Assembly (NCBI GenBank): GCA_947069175.1
Contig: CAMTDV010000019.1
Location: 76,507,358-76,571,357, forward strand
Length of the DNA stretch: 64,000 nt
DNA from: Scalesia atractyloides
Lineage: Eukaryota > Streptophyta > Magnoliopsida > Asterales > Asteraceae
Direction: 5' to 3'
Part shown: positions 11,390-22,688 of the stretch, piece by piece
How the letters are laid out: every line of letters begins with the position of its first letter
Numbering within the stretch: position 1 is the stretch's first letter
The notes under the pieces: generated by a model
The model's input: the letters and a program-made list of their open reading frames with translations, nothing else
Databases searched by the model: none
What the model was told of the DNA's origin: nothing
Program-made: the position numbers and the translations under genes

Positions 11390-12512
11390 AGAGAGATCCT
11401 TAGGCATGTTCATGAAGGGTTAACCGGTGGTCATCATGGTGCGCACACTACCGCGTAAAAGGTTTTCGATTGCGATTTTTATTGCCCACGGTAGTAGAGG
11501 ATGCGGTAGAGTTTGTTAGGAATTGCGATGCTTGCCAACGTACCGGTAATATTTCATCCAAGAATGAAATTCCCTAACATCCTATCCAAGTTCTAGAAAT
11601 ATTTGACGTTTGTGGCATTGACTTCATGGGACCTTTTCCCCCCTCTAGTGGGAATCGTACATCCTCGTGGCAATTGACTAGTTTCGAAGTGGATTGAGGC
11701 TCAAGCTTTGCCTACAACGATGCCCGAGTGGTGGTGAAATTTCTTAAGAAGTTGTTTACTAGGTTTGGTACCCCTAGAGCCCTTATTAGTGATCGGGGAA
11801 CTCATTTTTCTAATGTCGTGATGGAGAAGGCATTTGAGCATTATGGAGTCACCAACCGTTTTTCCACCGCATATCATCCTCAAACGAGTGGGCAAGTGGA
11901 GAATACAAATAGGGGGTGAAGAGAATCTTAGAAAAGACGGTAGGGAAGTCTAGGAAAGATTGGTCCGAAAAGCTTGATGACGCTTTGTGGGCGTTTCGTA
12001 CTGCCTACAAGACACCTTTAGGGACTACACCGTTCATGATGGTTTATAGCAAAGCATGCCATTTTCCCGTAGAGTTGGAACATAGAGCACTTTGGGCCCT
12101 TAAGACCGTAAATTTAGATTTAACCGAAGCAGCTAGGCATAGATACTTTCAAATCCATGAGTTAGAAGCGCTTCGAGATGCGGCTTATGAAAGATCATGG
12201 AGTATTAAAGAGAAGTCGAAAGCTTTGCATGATCGAAAGTTGAAGGGGTTAAAAGAATTCTCGGTTAGCGACAAGGTACTTCTTTATAATTCGAGATTGA
12301 AATTGTTTCCCGGGAAGTTGAAGTCGAAGTGGACGGGACCATACATTGTGAAAGAAGTATTTCCGCATAGAGCGATAGAAGTGTTTGACCAGGCCACACA
12401 ACGCTCATGGAAGGTAAATGGTCATCGGTTAAAGCACTATCTAGGTGGTCCGATAGATAACACCGAGAAGGAGGTAACTCCTCTCGAAGACGTGCCTGAT
12501 ATTACCACTTAG
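11390..12512 (+). pseudogene. Athila integrase
   Basis: Integrase inserts the DNA copy into the genome. The HHCC zinc finger is readable in shifted frames at about 11395-11540 (HVHEG...HHG...CDACQRTGN). The core begins FDVCGIDFMGPFPPSSGN. The DDE triad can be followed: Asp in GIDFMGP (about 11620), Asp in ALISDRGTHFSN (about 11790), and Glu in SGQVENTNRG (about 11895). From 11916 the C-terminal part is one open frame of 198 codons: LDDALWAFRTAYKTPLGTT, SWKVNGHRLKHYLGG and a short tail. It has no chromodomain, as expected for Athila. A stop follows NTNRG, and several indels lie in 11420-11730. Confidence 0.9.
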
Positions 12513-13907
12513 CTTCTTGAGTGAAAACTCAAGTGTAGAGTTTGTACCGTTTGTAATTTTCATATTTTGATTATTTCTCGTAGCTAACGAATGTCTTTGG
12601 TAGTTTTTCGGTCTTTGTTTGTGTTTCTGAGTCAATTTGCAAGAATTCCATACCAAGGATGTGCAGGGAATGAGGAGAAAAAGGAGTTCCAGGTAAGTTC
12701 CAGAGTTAGAAAAATTTTGGGTTGTGTTTTGGGAGGTTTGGTTAAGTGTTGAAAATTTTTCTAAGGCATGAACTGAGAAAATTTTCGAAAATTCCGTGAA
12801 AAATGACTACTCGCGGAGCCCGCTCGCGGCCTGCGAGTCCTACATAAAATGTGACATCAGAAACACGGTCGCGGGGCGCGACTCACCTATCCTCACCCGC
12901 TCATGGCCCGCGAGTCTCTAAATCTGCAGCCTGGAACATTTTAAACCCTAGATTTCACCTTTTTGCTTTACTTCCTCTTCCCCAACCCACGAAAACCTCC
13001 AACCACCACCATACATCTCCGAATTTCAACCATTTTTTTACTCAAATCAACCACCCCATTCACCCATAACCGCTATTCCACTTATTTCCACCACCAATCT
13101 GCAACCATTCACCATCCATTTGTGATTTTCACGAGGGTTTCAAGTTTCAACCATATTTTTCTTAGTTCTTCTTCTCTATTCCGATTCCGAGGTATGTTTT
13201 CTTGTAATTTTTGTACCATGAGTCCGTCATTTCAGTTTTTGTTTAGAATAAAGTTAGATTTAGTGTTGGGTCTTAGTTAATCTTGTGTTTGGTCATGGGT
13301 AGTGTAAGGGTGAGGTTGCAGATAATTTGGGCTAGTTAGTTAGCATAGTGTAGGTTGCGGACGGCGTGGGTTGGGTTGATTGGTTTGTGTTTTGCGGCTG
13401 CCATACTATAGGGAGTAGTAACATTGAGTGTGGGGATTCCGATTGGAATTTTCGAGATAAACTTACGCTTAAAGCTTACTTCTGACCCTTTTCACTTCTT
13501 ATGACATAAAATTTGACCTTTACCACTCAATGTTAGTTTGTTTGGCACTTGGGATTTAATTGAGGACAATTAAAGTGCCGGTAGGGGTAGTGTACATTGA
13601 GTCGTATATATTGAGTCTAGTAGTTTCAGTTCTAGTTGGTCGTGGGTTTACTTATATGCACGTACAGGTTCAAAACGCTTCGCCCGTACTCAATCTCCAT
13701 TCGGGCGGGGTTGATGATAACTTATGCTTTTGTAAACGGTAACCCGGTTTTTAGTTAAACTTTTCGCTTTTCGGTTTCAACCGCGAAAGAAATGCTATAC
13801 TGTTGTTCGATTTTTATTTAAAAAAAAACTTAAAAACACCAAAAATAGTTTGTGACTTCTAATTATCTGCTTTGCTTTGTCTTGTCAAATTTGAATTGTT
13901 TTTGCAG
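12513..13907 (+). other. Athila spacer between integrase and 3' ORF
   Basis: This is a 1.4-kb non-coding stretch. At 12800-12925 there is a GC-rich block with CTCGCGG/GGCCTGCGAG and TCGCGGGGCGCGACTC words, resembling the GC-rich block of the LTR. It is followed by a pyrimidine-rich tract at 12950-13180. Short open frames here show no recognisable domain. Confidence 0.7.
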
Positions 13908-13910
13908 ATG
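13885..13910 (+). promoter_or_regulatory. Candidate splice acceptor at the 3' ORF start
   Basis: A T-rich tract ending TTGTTTTTGCAG abuts the ATG at 13908. It fits the consensus for a plant 3' splice site and could give the downstream ORF a spliced subgenomic mRNA, as proposed for env-position ORFs of Athila elements. The donor was not identified. Confidence 0.4.
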
Positions 13911-15338
13911 TCAGGTGAAGGTTCGTCAAGTAAAGAGGGGCCCAACGGCTCGCCCTCAAGGTGTTCCGGTTGAGCCAGCTCAGCAGGAAGAGTATGTTTA
14001 CTACGGGAAGTAGATTACAGGGGGCCAGGAGTTCCTCATGGCCAGAGCACAAGGCTTGTAGACAGCCCGTTGTTGCAATTCGAGTTGAACTCGGGGGAGT
14101 ATGATAGGCTGGGTTCTCTGATTTCAGTTGACTTGTTGAAGTTTAGGAGGATTGATTGGGACTTGTTGGATCGTTTGGGGGCGAGGGCCCGAGTGGAGCA
14201 TTTGTTAGGTCCGAGGTTTAGGAGGGTTTTAGATTGTGATGCTTGACAGTATAAGGAGATTACCCTTGAGTTCCATTCCACATTCGATTACAAATAAGGG
14301 AATTTCTTTGAGAAGGATGCGGTGTTCTTTGCTCCAGGTCGAAAATCTTATGAGATGACCATTCCACAATTCACTATGGCTTTGCAGTTATACAAGAAGA
14401 AGAAGTGCAGTCAGTTGATTGTATTACGAGTCTTCAGGGGGTTTTGAAGAAAGATCATGATTACAGTGTCAAGTCGACTGAGTTAGCTAGGTTTGGGGTA
14501 CTATCTCGAGGGTTGCTTATTCGAACAACATGGTTGCAAGTGACATTACTGACCCGGTTCTCCGTTTCATCCATAAGATTTTGGCAGCTACATTGGTTGG
14601 AAGAGGTCAAGGTGACAACAAGGTTAATCAAGTGAGTTTGTTTGTCTGATGTGTATGGTGGAGCAAAGGCCCGCTAATCTGGTGACTATCTTTGCATGGT
14701 CGATGAGGAGACCATGGAGGGGCGGTTCTGGTGCGAAGATATACTGTGGTCCGTACATTACTTGGTTGGCAGAGAGTTTAGGGGTTTTTGATACATATCC
14801 AGCCAACACGATGAGAGAGAGGCCGACACTAGGGCTTTTGAGGGTTAAGGATCTACAGGCAGCTGGTATTTTGACTTATTCTGACCCGCCAGAGTGGGAT
14901 TATGTGAGTCAGGGTCCAAAGGTTCCACCACCTCCAGGGTCAGCTGCCGCTGCAACACTTCAGGGAGCCATTCCGCCACGTTATCAGCAGAGGACCCGTC
15001 AGCAGATACCAACGCCTCAGTATCCTCTTAGGCTACCACGTCCGGATCCATTCACTTTGGATTCTTTGTATGACTGGATGGAGACCGGTTTTGGTGATTT
15101 GCGGGGTTATGTGGATAACCAGTTTGGGAGTGTTAGGCAGGTGATGATGGAGAGTCGTCAGGTGCACGAACAGGGCCAGCAGAGGTTAGAGGATTGTATG
15201 GGGTATATAATGGAGGGTACGCATCTTGCGGTTCCCCCGTTCTTTAGGCAGCCACAGGCACGTCCGAGTGATTTGGCAGGGGTTGAGCCGTATCATGTTG
15301 ACCAGCTAGGATCAGAGGAGTCAGACGATGACGAGTGA
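13908..15338 (+). pseudogene. Athila ORF-1-family protein in the 3' (env-like) position
   Basis: The frame opens MSGEGSSSKEGPN directly after a splice-acceptor-like sequence. With breaks, it carries blocks typical of the ATHILA ORF-1 family: KFRRIDWDLLDRLGARARVEHLLG, ITLEFHSTFDYK, SYEMTIPQFTMALQLY, DPVLRFIHKILAATLVGRG and IYCGPYITWLAESLGVF. The last 230 codons (14649-15338) are open: a Pro/Gln-rich linker, then DSLYDWMETGFGDLRGYVDNQF with a coiled-coil-like stretch, and an acidic SEESDDDE end. No transmembrane segment is evident, so an envelope function is not supported by this copy. Its role in the family is not established. Stops occur at about 13971, 14245 and 14295, with frameshifts between 14400 and 14650. 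Confidence 0.75.
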
Positions 15339-16742
15339 TTGGAGGCAGCAGCAGTGGTGTTCTATCTAGTATCTTTTATTTTTCTTTTATGCTGTTTTCA
15401 ATTTAACTTGGTCTGTACCCCTATTTTGGATACTTTAGTTCTTGGTTGGGATGGTTTGGGGTAGGTTGTTTGGTTTGTTGATGGTTGTTGGAAGTTTTAA
15501 ACACTGCTACTTTTATTTTGCTATACTAGTAGGTTTCTTTGTTGATAGGTATGGTGTTTATTTTTGCCGCTTCTGTTCGCATGTCCGAGAGTTAGGAATT
15601 GTTTGCTGAGCGTGTTCGGATTGGAGGGCATATGTGGAATTGACTGGCACATTGACAGTCTCGTATATATATTCAGCTAAGTCGTTTCACTTGTATATTT
15701 TGTATTTCATATTTCTTTTACTTTTTATTCCTAGGTAGTTAGTAGAGTCGTGTCTCGTCTTTGCATTAGGGACAATGCAATCTTGAAGTGTGGGGATGGG
15801 ATACATAGTGTAAACAGGAGTCATAGTCGTTGGATTCTATTTGCGTAAAAAAATGAAAAATAGAAAATGTCTTTTTGAAATAAGAAGTTTGCGAAATAAA
15901 ACGGAAAATGATAGAAAAGATATGTGGCTATTCGGGGTCAAATAATAATAATATGAGTAAAAAAATAGTCGCGCTTGTGTCTAGTTTGGGATATGTGAAT
16001 AGGCCTGGGTCTGGTTCTAGGTTCCTTTGATCTTAATGTACCTAATTGTCGGTTTGCTAATGGGTGATCATCTAGGAAAAGTGGGAAATTGAAACCGCCA
16101 ATAATAGTATAAGGGATGCCGTTATAAGTCAAAATCGTCAGAATTTTTAATCATGAAAAAAAATAGAAGTGGAAAAAAATTTTGAGCTAGAAACTAAGAA
16201 AAGTATCACAGGCCTACGTAATCTTTGTTGGGGATGGTGACTCTGACCTAGAATGCCTCTGGGATGTGTGAAATCAAAATGTATAGAAAAAATTACTAAA
16301 GCCTATTGTAATCCGAGTTGGGATAGCGACTCTAGAGCCAGAATACCTCTGGGTTAGGTAAATCATCGTCTAAGCTCAATGAAAAAAAAATAAAGAAAAA
16401 GAAAAAAATTTGGTTTTAAACTCTTTTGATTTTGATATAAAACGGTTAGGAATCGGTCCAGTGATCGTTCCTTTTGTTCTATAAGCTTGAGTCGGGATTA
16501 GGTGGACTGTGGCTTTTAGTGTGAGACCCTAGGTAAACTGGCTGCACTTAAACTAAATTTGCATGATAAGGGCTTGGAACCGAGTTTTGGGTTAAGAGGA
16601 CAAACATATTTGCAATTGCGGCTAACACAAGTTTTGATCTTAATAAATATGAGTAGCTTTTGGCCCGAGTAGTTGTTTGTCTCTGATTCCGTTTGCATAG
16701 ATTCTTTTTCGAGGACGAAAAAAGAGTAAGTGTGGGGATATT
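15339..16742 (+). other. Athila 3' untranslated region with internal and terminal polypurine tracts
   Basis: There is no coding sequence. AAGTGTGGGGATGGG at 15786-15800 and TAAGTGTGGGGATA ending next to the LTR (16721-16742) are two polypurine-tract candidates. The second, adjacent to TGATG, should prime plus-strand synthesis. Between them, 16205-16280 and 16300-16365 are two imperfect copies of a segment containing GACTCTGACCTAGAATGCCT / GACTCTAGAGCCAGAATACCT. Confidence 0.75.
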
Positions 16743-18014
16743 TGATGTATTGTCAAATACATCGGTTATTCGTGTATAGTTTGCATAGTTTTTCGTTTGT
16801 CTTAGTTTTGTTTTCTGTAGAATATTTAGTCTTTTGATCCAATGGCGTTTTGCAGGTCGTATGAGCTTAAAGTAGTTGAAAGCGTGAAAATTGAGTAGAA
16901 ATACGAATTGGTTAAGTCCTGGAACGAATTGGAGGGCTCGGGAGCTGAAACGAATTAAAATTCTGGAAAGTTGAGCTTCTGGCGGGCCGCGAATGGTTAG
17001 GCTAATGCCTCTCGCCACCCGCGAGAGGCTAATAAAGTGATGACGTCATTTATGCGGTCGCGGGTCGCGACTAGAAGGTCAATACCCTCCCACGGCCGGC
17101 GAGAGGGTGTCATCTGCAGATGGGTTCGTGGATAAGCTGAATTATGGGGTATAAAAGCAAATTTGATCATTATGAAACCCTAACTACGAATTATGAGACA
17201 ACTTGGGGCGAATTTGGAGCATTGTTGGAGTAATCCGGAGTAGCAAAATCATTCGGTTGAAGATCATCAAGTGTAGCAACTTCGGGTCGTCATTCTGTCA
17301 TCCGGGTGTTCTCGTTTGTGCTATTTGATCTTTATTATGTTTTGCATACTTGAAATTACTTTGTTTGGTTTTGTTTTCATGACTTTAGTTGGCAAAATCT
17401 TTTAACTACCTAGATTAGATGAATGACTGAATAAAGTTTCGATTTTTACTTTGGATTTATGATTTATGAGGATTGTTTATGAGCTGTAAAAGATCTATTC
17501 TATCAATTGGATGTGTTTGCGTACTTGATCTTGTTTAGTTGTTGTTTATTGCTTTATATGAATCTTGGTGACTGTCTATATCACGGAATAAATGCATGTT
17601 AGGTTTTAGCTTTTGGTGGCTGTCTATATCACATAAGAAAGCTAGAGACTTTAGGGTGAAACCGCGGAATTAAAGCTTAAAAGTGATAATTGGTAACTTA
17701 ATAAAATCAGATATTCTACTAATCGTCAATAGCTGCAAGGTGCGAGGTTATTGCTAGGTCTAAGTCATTTTAGAAACCCCCCATCAAACATTAAATCATT
17801 TTAGTCCGTGTCAGTCAGAGTCTTAATTAAGTAATTAGTTCAATCTGTAGAGTCTCGTGGGTTCGATATCCGGACTTACTTTAGCTATACCAGAGTCGAT
17901 CGGTACACTTGCCGGTTAGTAGTTTTAGTTCGTTTCAGTGAGTCTAGAGTATTACTTTTAGTCTAGATTTAGGTTAATTTTAGTTGTTTTTATTAAACTA
18001 CTTTTAGCACATCA
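16743..18014 (+). repeat. Athila 3' LTR (1272 bp, internally deleted)
   Basis: It is homologous to 5179-6849 from end to end, with many substitutions and small indels. It lacks about 415 bp that the 5' LTR has between CTAAGTCATT and TTAGAAA, and short TT microhomology sits at the join. TGACGTCA and TATAAAA are retained. Confidence 0.92.
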
Positions 18015-18016
18015 AA

Positions 18017-18028
18017 CCCCCCCCCCCC
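18017..18028. repeat. Poly-C run at a junction
   Basis: Twelve consecutive C residues lie between the Athila LTR end and truncated chromovirus RT. This may be genuine slippage or an assembly or sequencing artefact. Confidence 0.7.
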
Positions 18029-21000
18029 AATCGAACAGGTGGGGGCGAGAACACTTCATGTAAGTGACGAGTGTGATCCGCCTCGCTTTTCGAGAATATG
18101 AGAATGTCGTCAATAACACTATCATCGACTTGTCTAACATTGGTTTGCAAACCCGATTCATGAGATCCATGAAGGCTACATGTGCATTTGTTAATCCGAA
18201 AGACATTACGAGAAACTCGTAGTGTCCGTACCGTGTACAAAAAGCCGTATTTGGTACGTCTTCTTCTTTTACCCTCAGTTGATGATATCTTGACCTGAAA
18301 TCAATTTTCGAAAACCAACTTGCACCTTATATGTAATACCCTAACACGTTTTGATCGGAAAGTCGCAGCGGAATTACGTGCCATAAATTTTCTCTTCTTA
18401 GAACTTTCCTTTATATTTGAAATCATTTAAAAACATCTCTATGTAAGGAACTACATTATTTATCTTTCAGTAACGTGTCGATAATAAAATACTAATACAA
18501 ATTACATGACCACCCATTACGTACAATCCATGTCTCTAACACTCGATCTTCAATCACTAGCTTTTCATCATGTTGATCCATGATTTTGTACCACCTGCAC
18601 TCACCACATACATTCGTAATATTAGAATACATTATATATATAAACAAGATTCATAATCATGGAGTCTCGTTACGTTCTATTCTCATATAGTTTCTATTCC
18701 TTTATCTTCCTAATTTAAGCATTTCATCTGGGTATCTAATCCTTGGTGAGACTTCAATAATGTACCTGCTATACATTACATTCTCAATGCACACTATTAG
18801 TAACATAAAAACCCAATGTCTTGAAAATTTATATACATAAATACATGCACCATTCTATATGGGCGATAATTCCTACTTCTTACATATTTACATCCACAAG
18901 TATATTCATTCACACATACATACCTACATACTTATATATATTCATACATGCCTACATGCAAGTTCTTGCATAATACTTACAAATCTCATATAATTATACT
19001 AACATATCCCAATCAAGAATATTCATATAAATAGGTCTCATACTTATTAACCCACTTACATATATTCATTTCTAAACATGCTTACCTATGGATTCCATTA
19101 CTAACATGGAGGTAATTCCATAACCATACTTGTGCATGCCTTTAGACTTATTTCCTTCCCTTAAAAACATACATACGCATTCATCGTATCTCATAAATAC
19201 TCTACAATGAGTTTGAAATACATTCGGGACTCTTTAAATGTCACCGGATAAGTTAAGGAAGGCATGGAACTCATGGTGGGTCAAAAATTACATTTTTCAG
19301 CACATTACCACATCAAAGGGCGTCGGCGACGCCTCTTAGTTCTTCGCGTCTGATAAACATCCGTAGGCAGTGAAATAAGGCGTCATCAAAAATGGAGGCC
19401 AGACGGGGTCGGGACGGCCTCAGGGCGCGGGACGGCCTCTCCAATCTTTTTTTTCTACAGCTTCGTTCTGTCGTCCGTTAACGCTAAAACTTGCGTAACT
19501 TTTAAACCGTTTACCGTTTAACCTCCTGTTTCTTCCAACATGACCGTAATTTGATATTCTATCATATAAACTTGAAATCCAACGTCCGGATTAAGGAAAT
19601 TCTTAACTTATGAATTTCCGGCTAAATATTTAATTACGGACTATTCTACCGTTTCTTACTTTCATCAAACGAATCATTTGTTTTGAGCAAAACTTACATG
19701 AACATTTTGACTATAATAATTTTACATTATCCGGTTATAATATCGTAGTCATTACTTAGGCAATCATTCCGGTATAGCAATAAAGTCTCATTTTGACCCG
19801 TTTCGGTCTACTTAGCGAAAATCATTGATTTCATACAGCCAAACCCTATTTAACTTCAATTGTCATGCTTAAATAACTAGTACGTAACTTTACTTAAACA
19901 AATTACGAAGTGATTCCGGAAATCACTTACCTCGAGTGTTCGTTCATACATGCTTCCTCATATCCTTTCGTTAGCCTTCCATGTTCCCCCATCTTGATAT
20001 GATCCTATGCTTTCATGTCATCATGGTTACCACTTCGTTAGTATAAACACACAATCTACTATTGCATTCATTTTATCCTACATTGAACTTTATTCGTCAA
20101 ATTCCAAAACACAATGTATAAGCTAGAACTCGCATCTTTTCATTCCACAACTAACGACTTCATTCGAGATAAACTAAATTAACATTATCTTTACTAGTAA
20201 TTCTACATGTCATACAATGCACCAATTTCGCCTCTTGATCCCTACCACAAGATCAATTAGACGCATAAGGTGTACCATGTCTTCGAGCATAGAGTACAAG
20301 CTCCTAATGCACGCTTCTACCACATCATACAACAATTCAAATTTCCACATGAACTCCATCTAAAACACACTTCACATATTAGTTTGCTGACATTTTCATC
20401 ATTATTACTTTCTATACATATTTACCCATTGATTAAATGTAATTCCATATATTAATCTATACTAGGCATTTCATCAAACACTTGGCATGCGTACCACTTT
20501 CTAAGCACAATGTACAAGTATTTTAAGCATGTTCTCCCGATTCATCTCATGAACATCACATTCAAGTAAAAATTACATAATCATCAATCCTACATCAAGT
20601 TTATCTATCACAATCTATCATATAACACCTTATGCATCAAGATCATAATTTAACATCTACATGTTCATCATGATCATCATCTTCACACTCATGTCAGGGT
20701 TTCATTCTAAATCATCCAATTAATCAAAATCATGCATAATTCATGTTCCATGTGATGATTCTAACACATATACATGATCAATTTCATTCAATTCCGTGGT
20801 TTAACATAAACCCACTTCATACAAGATCACCAAATCTCAAATTACAACTTACCTCATGTTTTCAAGGTTGAGATGATGATGATTCTTCATTCATGCATAA
20901 GATTTGATCCTAAATTCTTCACCAATTTGGTGATTCTTGATGAATAAGGGTTTTAGCTCCCTTTGTGTTCTCCTGGTGTTCCACACACACACACACCTTT

Positions 21001-22033
21001 CACACACATAAAGTGCAGAATTTTGACTTCAATTTCCCTTTTGTTGACCACTTCCATCAACTTCCAAATGTGTTATAGTTGGCCCTTGCACTTTCCCTTC
21101 ATTCTTTCTATTTACTCTCTTATGTTAACTAAGTTAAACAACCTCGTTAAGTTATTTCATGACATAAATCTAGTAAGTACCATGTTTATAAGAGGATAGG
21201 TTTTTGGGGTGTTACATTGTAGTTGGTCAAATAGGTCGTATACCCTCGAAGTGGATATCGATTTTTCACCGTAAGCTTATTTAGCTCGCAGTAATCGATA
21301 CACATGCGCATACTTCCGTTTTTCTTCTTCACGAACAATAGCGGTGCTCCCAAGGAGAGATACTTAGTCAGATAAACACCTTGTCAAGCAAGTCTTGCAA
21401 TTGGGACAATAATTCATGAAGTTCCGATGGTGCTAACCTATATGGTGCCTTAGCCACCGATTTCCCACCCGGGTTAGTTCAATCCCAAACTCCACCCCGC
21501 GCTCGGGTGGTATCCCCGGTAAGTCTTCCGGAAACACGCCTTCAAAATCTCGTACGACATGTACGTTTTCAGTCTTTGATGAGTCTTTTTCCGTATCATG
21601 CACGTTAGTCAGATAAGCCTTACACCCGTGTTGAATGAGCTTACGGGACTTCCAACATTGAACATACTATGGGGTTGCAATTCTTTTCCCATGAATAATA
21701 ACATTACTTCCGCTCAAAGATGTTAGTTATATCTCCTTACGGAAGCATATCACTTTGGCGTGGTATCGAGACAACCAATCCATTCCGATCACCACTTGGA
21801 ACTTTCCCATCGACATGGGTATCAAATCAACCAGGTAGTCCTCGCTATCGACGTTTAATTTGCAATCCCAGCATATATCACAAACAACAAAACTTTTATT
21901 ATTACATTTCTACTTCTATAGGCATAGGTATTCGTTAGTGTAAATAAAGGGTGTCGAGTAAATTTATGTGAAACAAAGGATCTATTTGCGCATGTATCAA
22001 ATAAAATATGTGTCGGGATAGAATTTACGGTAA
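18029..22033 (-). pseudogene. pol: Chromovirus protease-RT, split by a solo LTR
   Basis: On the minus strand from 22033: the protease segment SIPTHILFDTCANRSFVSHKF (LFDTCANRSF replaces the canonical LFDSGATHSF), then DCKLNVDSEDYLVDLIPM and VVIGMDWLSRYHAKV, then the pre-RT block DFEGVFPEDLPGIPPERGVEF (about 21570-21500). RT starts at PYRLAPSELHELLSQLQDLL and RMCIDYCELNKLTVKNRYPL (Tyr-Arg changed to Tyr-Cys). The solo LTR interrupts before SWFSKIDFRSRYHQLRV (18320-18270), after which come YGHYEFLVMSFGLTNA and the catalytic IDDILIFS (about 18110). The frame breaks after HLHEVFS at the poly-C run. Multiple stops are present. Confidence 0.85.
18332..21216. mobile_element. Solo LTR (2885 bp) inserted in chromovirus RT
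   Basis: The ends are TGTAATACCC and GGGGTGTTACA (TG...CA). It is flanked by TTATA (18327-18331) and TTGTA (21217-21221), a 5-bp target duplication with one transition. Removing it restores the RT reading GLFDQLQ-like to SWFSKID. No internal domain, primer site or second LTR is seen inside, so a solo LTR is favoured over a full element; its own orientation is undetermined. A GC-rich island lies at 19312-19440 with GGACGGCCTC twice. The rest is AT-rich and non-coding. Confidence 0.85.
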
Positions 22034-22688
22034 TTATGTTCCTGAGACCACATTGGGTTCAATTTTGGCCTCCGATGCTGTTATGTGGAAAGATCTTGCC
22101 CGAGTCTTTGGAGCTTCGTTCTTCACATCGGTTGCATCTTTCTTTCCTACCAACACCGGGCATTCAGATGTCTTATGACCCGGTTGGTAACATTTAAAGC
22201 AGACCAATACATTAGTAGGGGAATTTGAGGGCGCGTGTCCAGCTTTCCACACATGACGCATGGTTTGTTTTTGTAAAAACACTCGCCCCGATGGGAGTGT
22301 CCGCAAACCTTGCAGCTAGGCGCCCCTCCTTTCACATTTCCTTTCTTTGGAGATTCATTCAACTTTTGTTTCTTTGTGGGGCTTGGATTCACATCCAACG
22401 CCCTTTTTCTACTCTTTCAATTTGATTTTTCAACTCAATTTCGCGCTCTCATGTGGCATTTACAATCTTCATGAGATTTTCTTACTTTGAGGGAGTCATG
22501 AACTCTCAGTATTCCACACTTAACATGTTATAATAATAATAAATCTTTTGCTCTTCCATTTGCACTAACTCGTCACAAAACCTCAACTTGTCTAAGAAGA
22601 TCTCTGTGATCTTGTCAATCGATTCACCTTTTTGCCTTAGCTGATTAAATTCTTCTTTGATTTTGTTGATCACGGCTTTTGTGCTATG

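Larger units (their letters stand above)
5179..18014 (+). mobile_element. Athila-type Ty3/gypsy retrotransposon, full structure, degenerate coding
   Basis: The order is LTR (5179-6849), tRNA-Asp primer site, gag, protease, RT, RNase H, integrase, a 1.4-kb spacer, an additional 3' ORF, a long 3' untranslated region, polypurine tract and LTR (16743-18014). The long LTRs, tRNA-Asp priming and an extra ORF after integrase are hallmarks of the Athila lineage. LTR ends are TGATGT...ACATCA. ACCCC precedes the element and also occurs one base after it (18016-18020), a probable target duplication. Several frameshifts and stops in every gene, and clearly diverged LTRs, show that this copy is dead and not recent. 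Confidence 0.93.

Noticed and set aside
13908..15338. Calling the Athila 3' ORF an envelope gene
   Set aside because: The position is env-like, but no signal peptide, transmembrane segment or fusion-type motif can be read in this copy.
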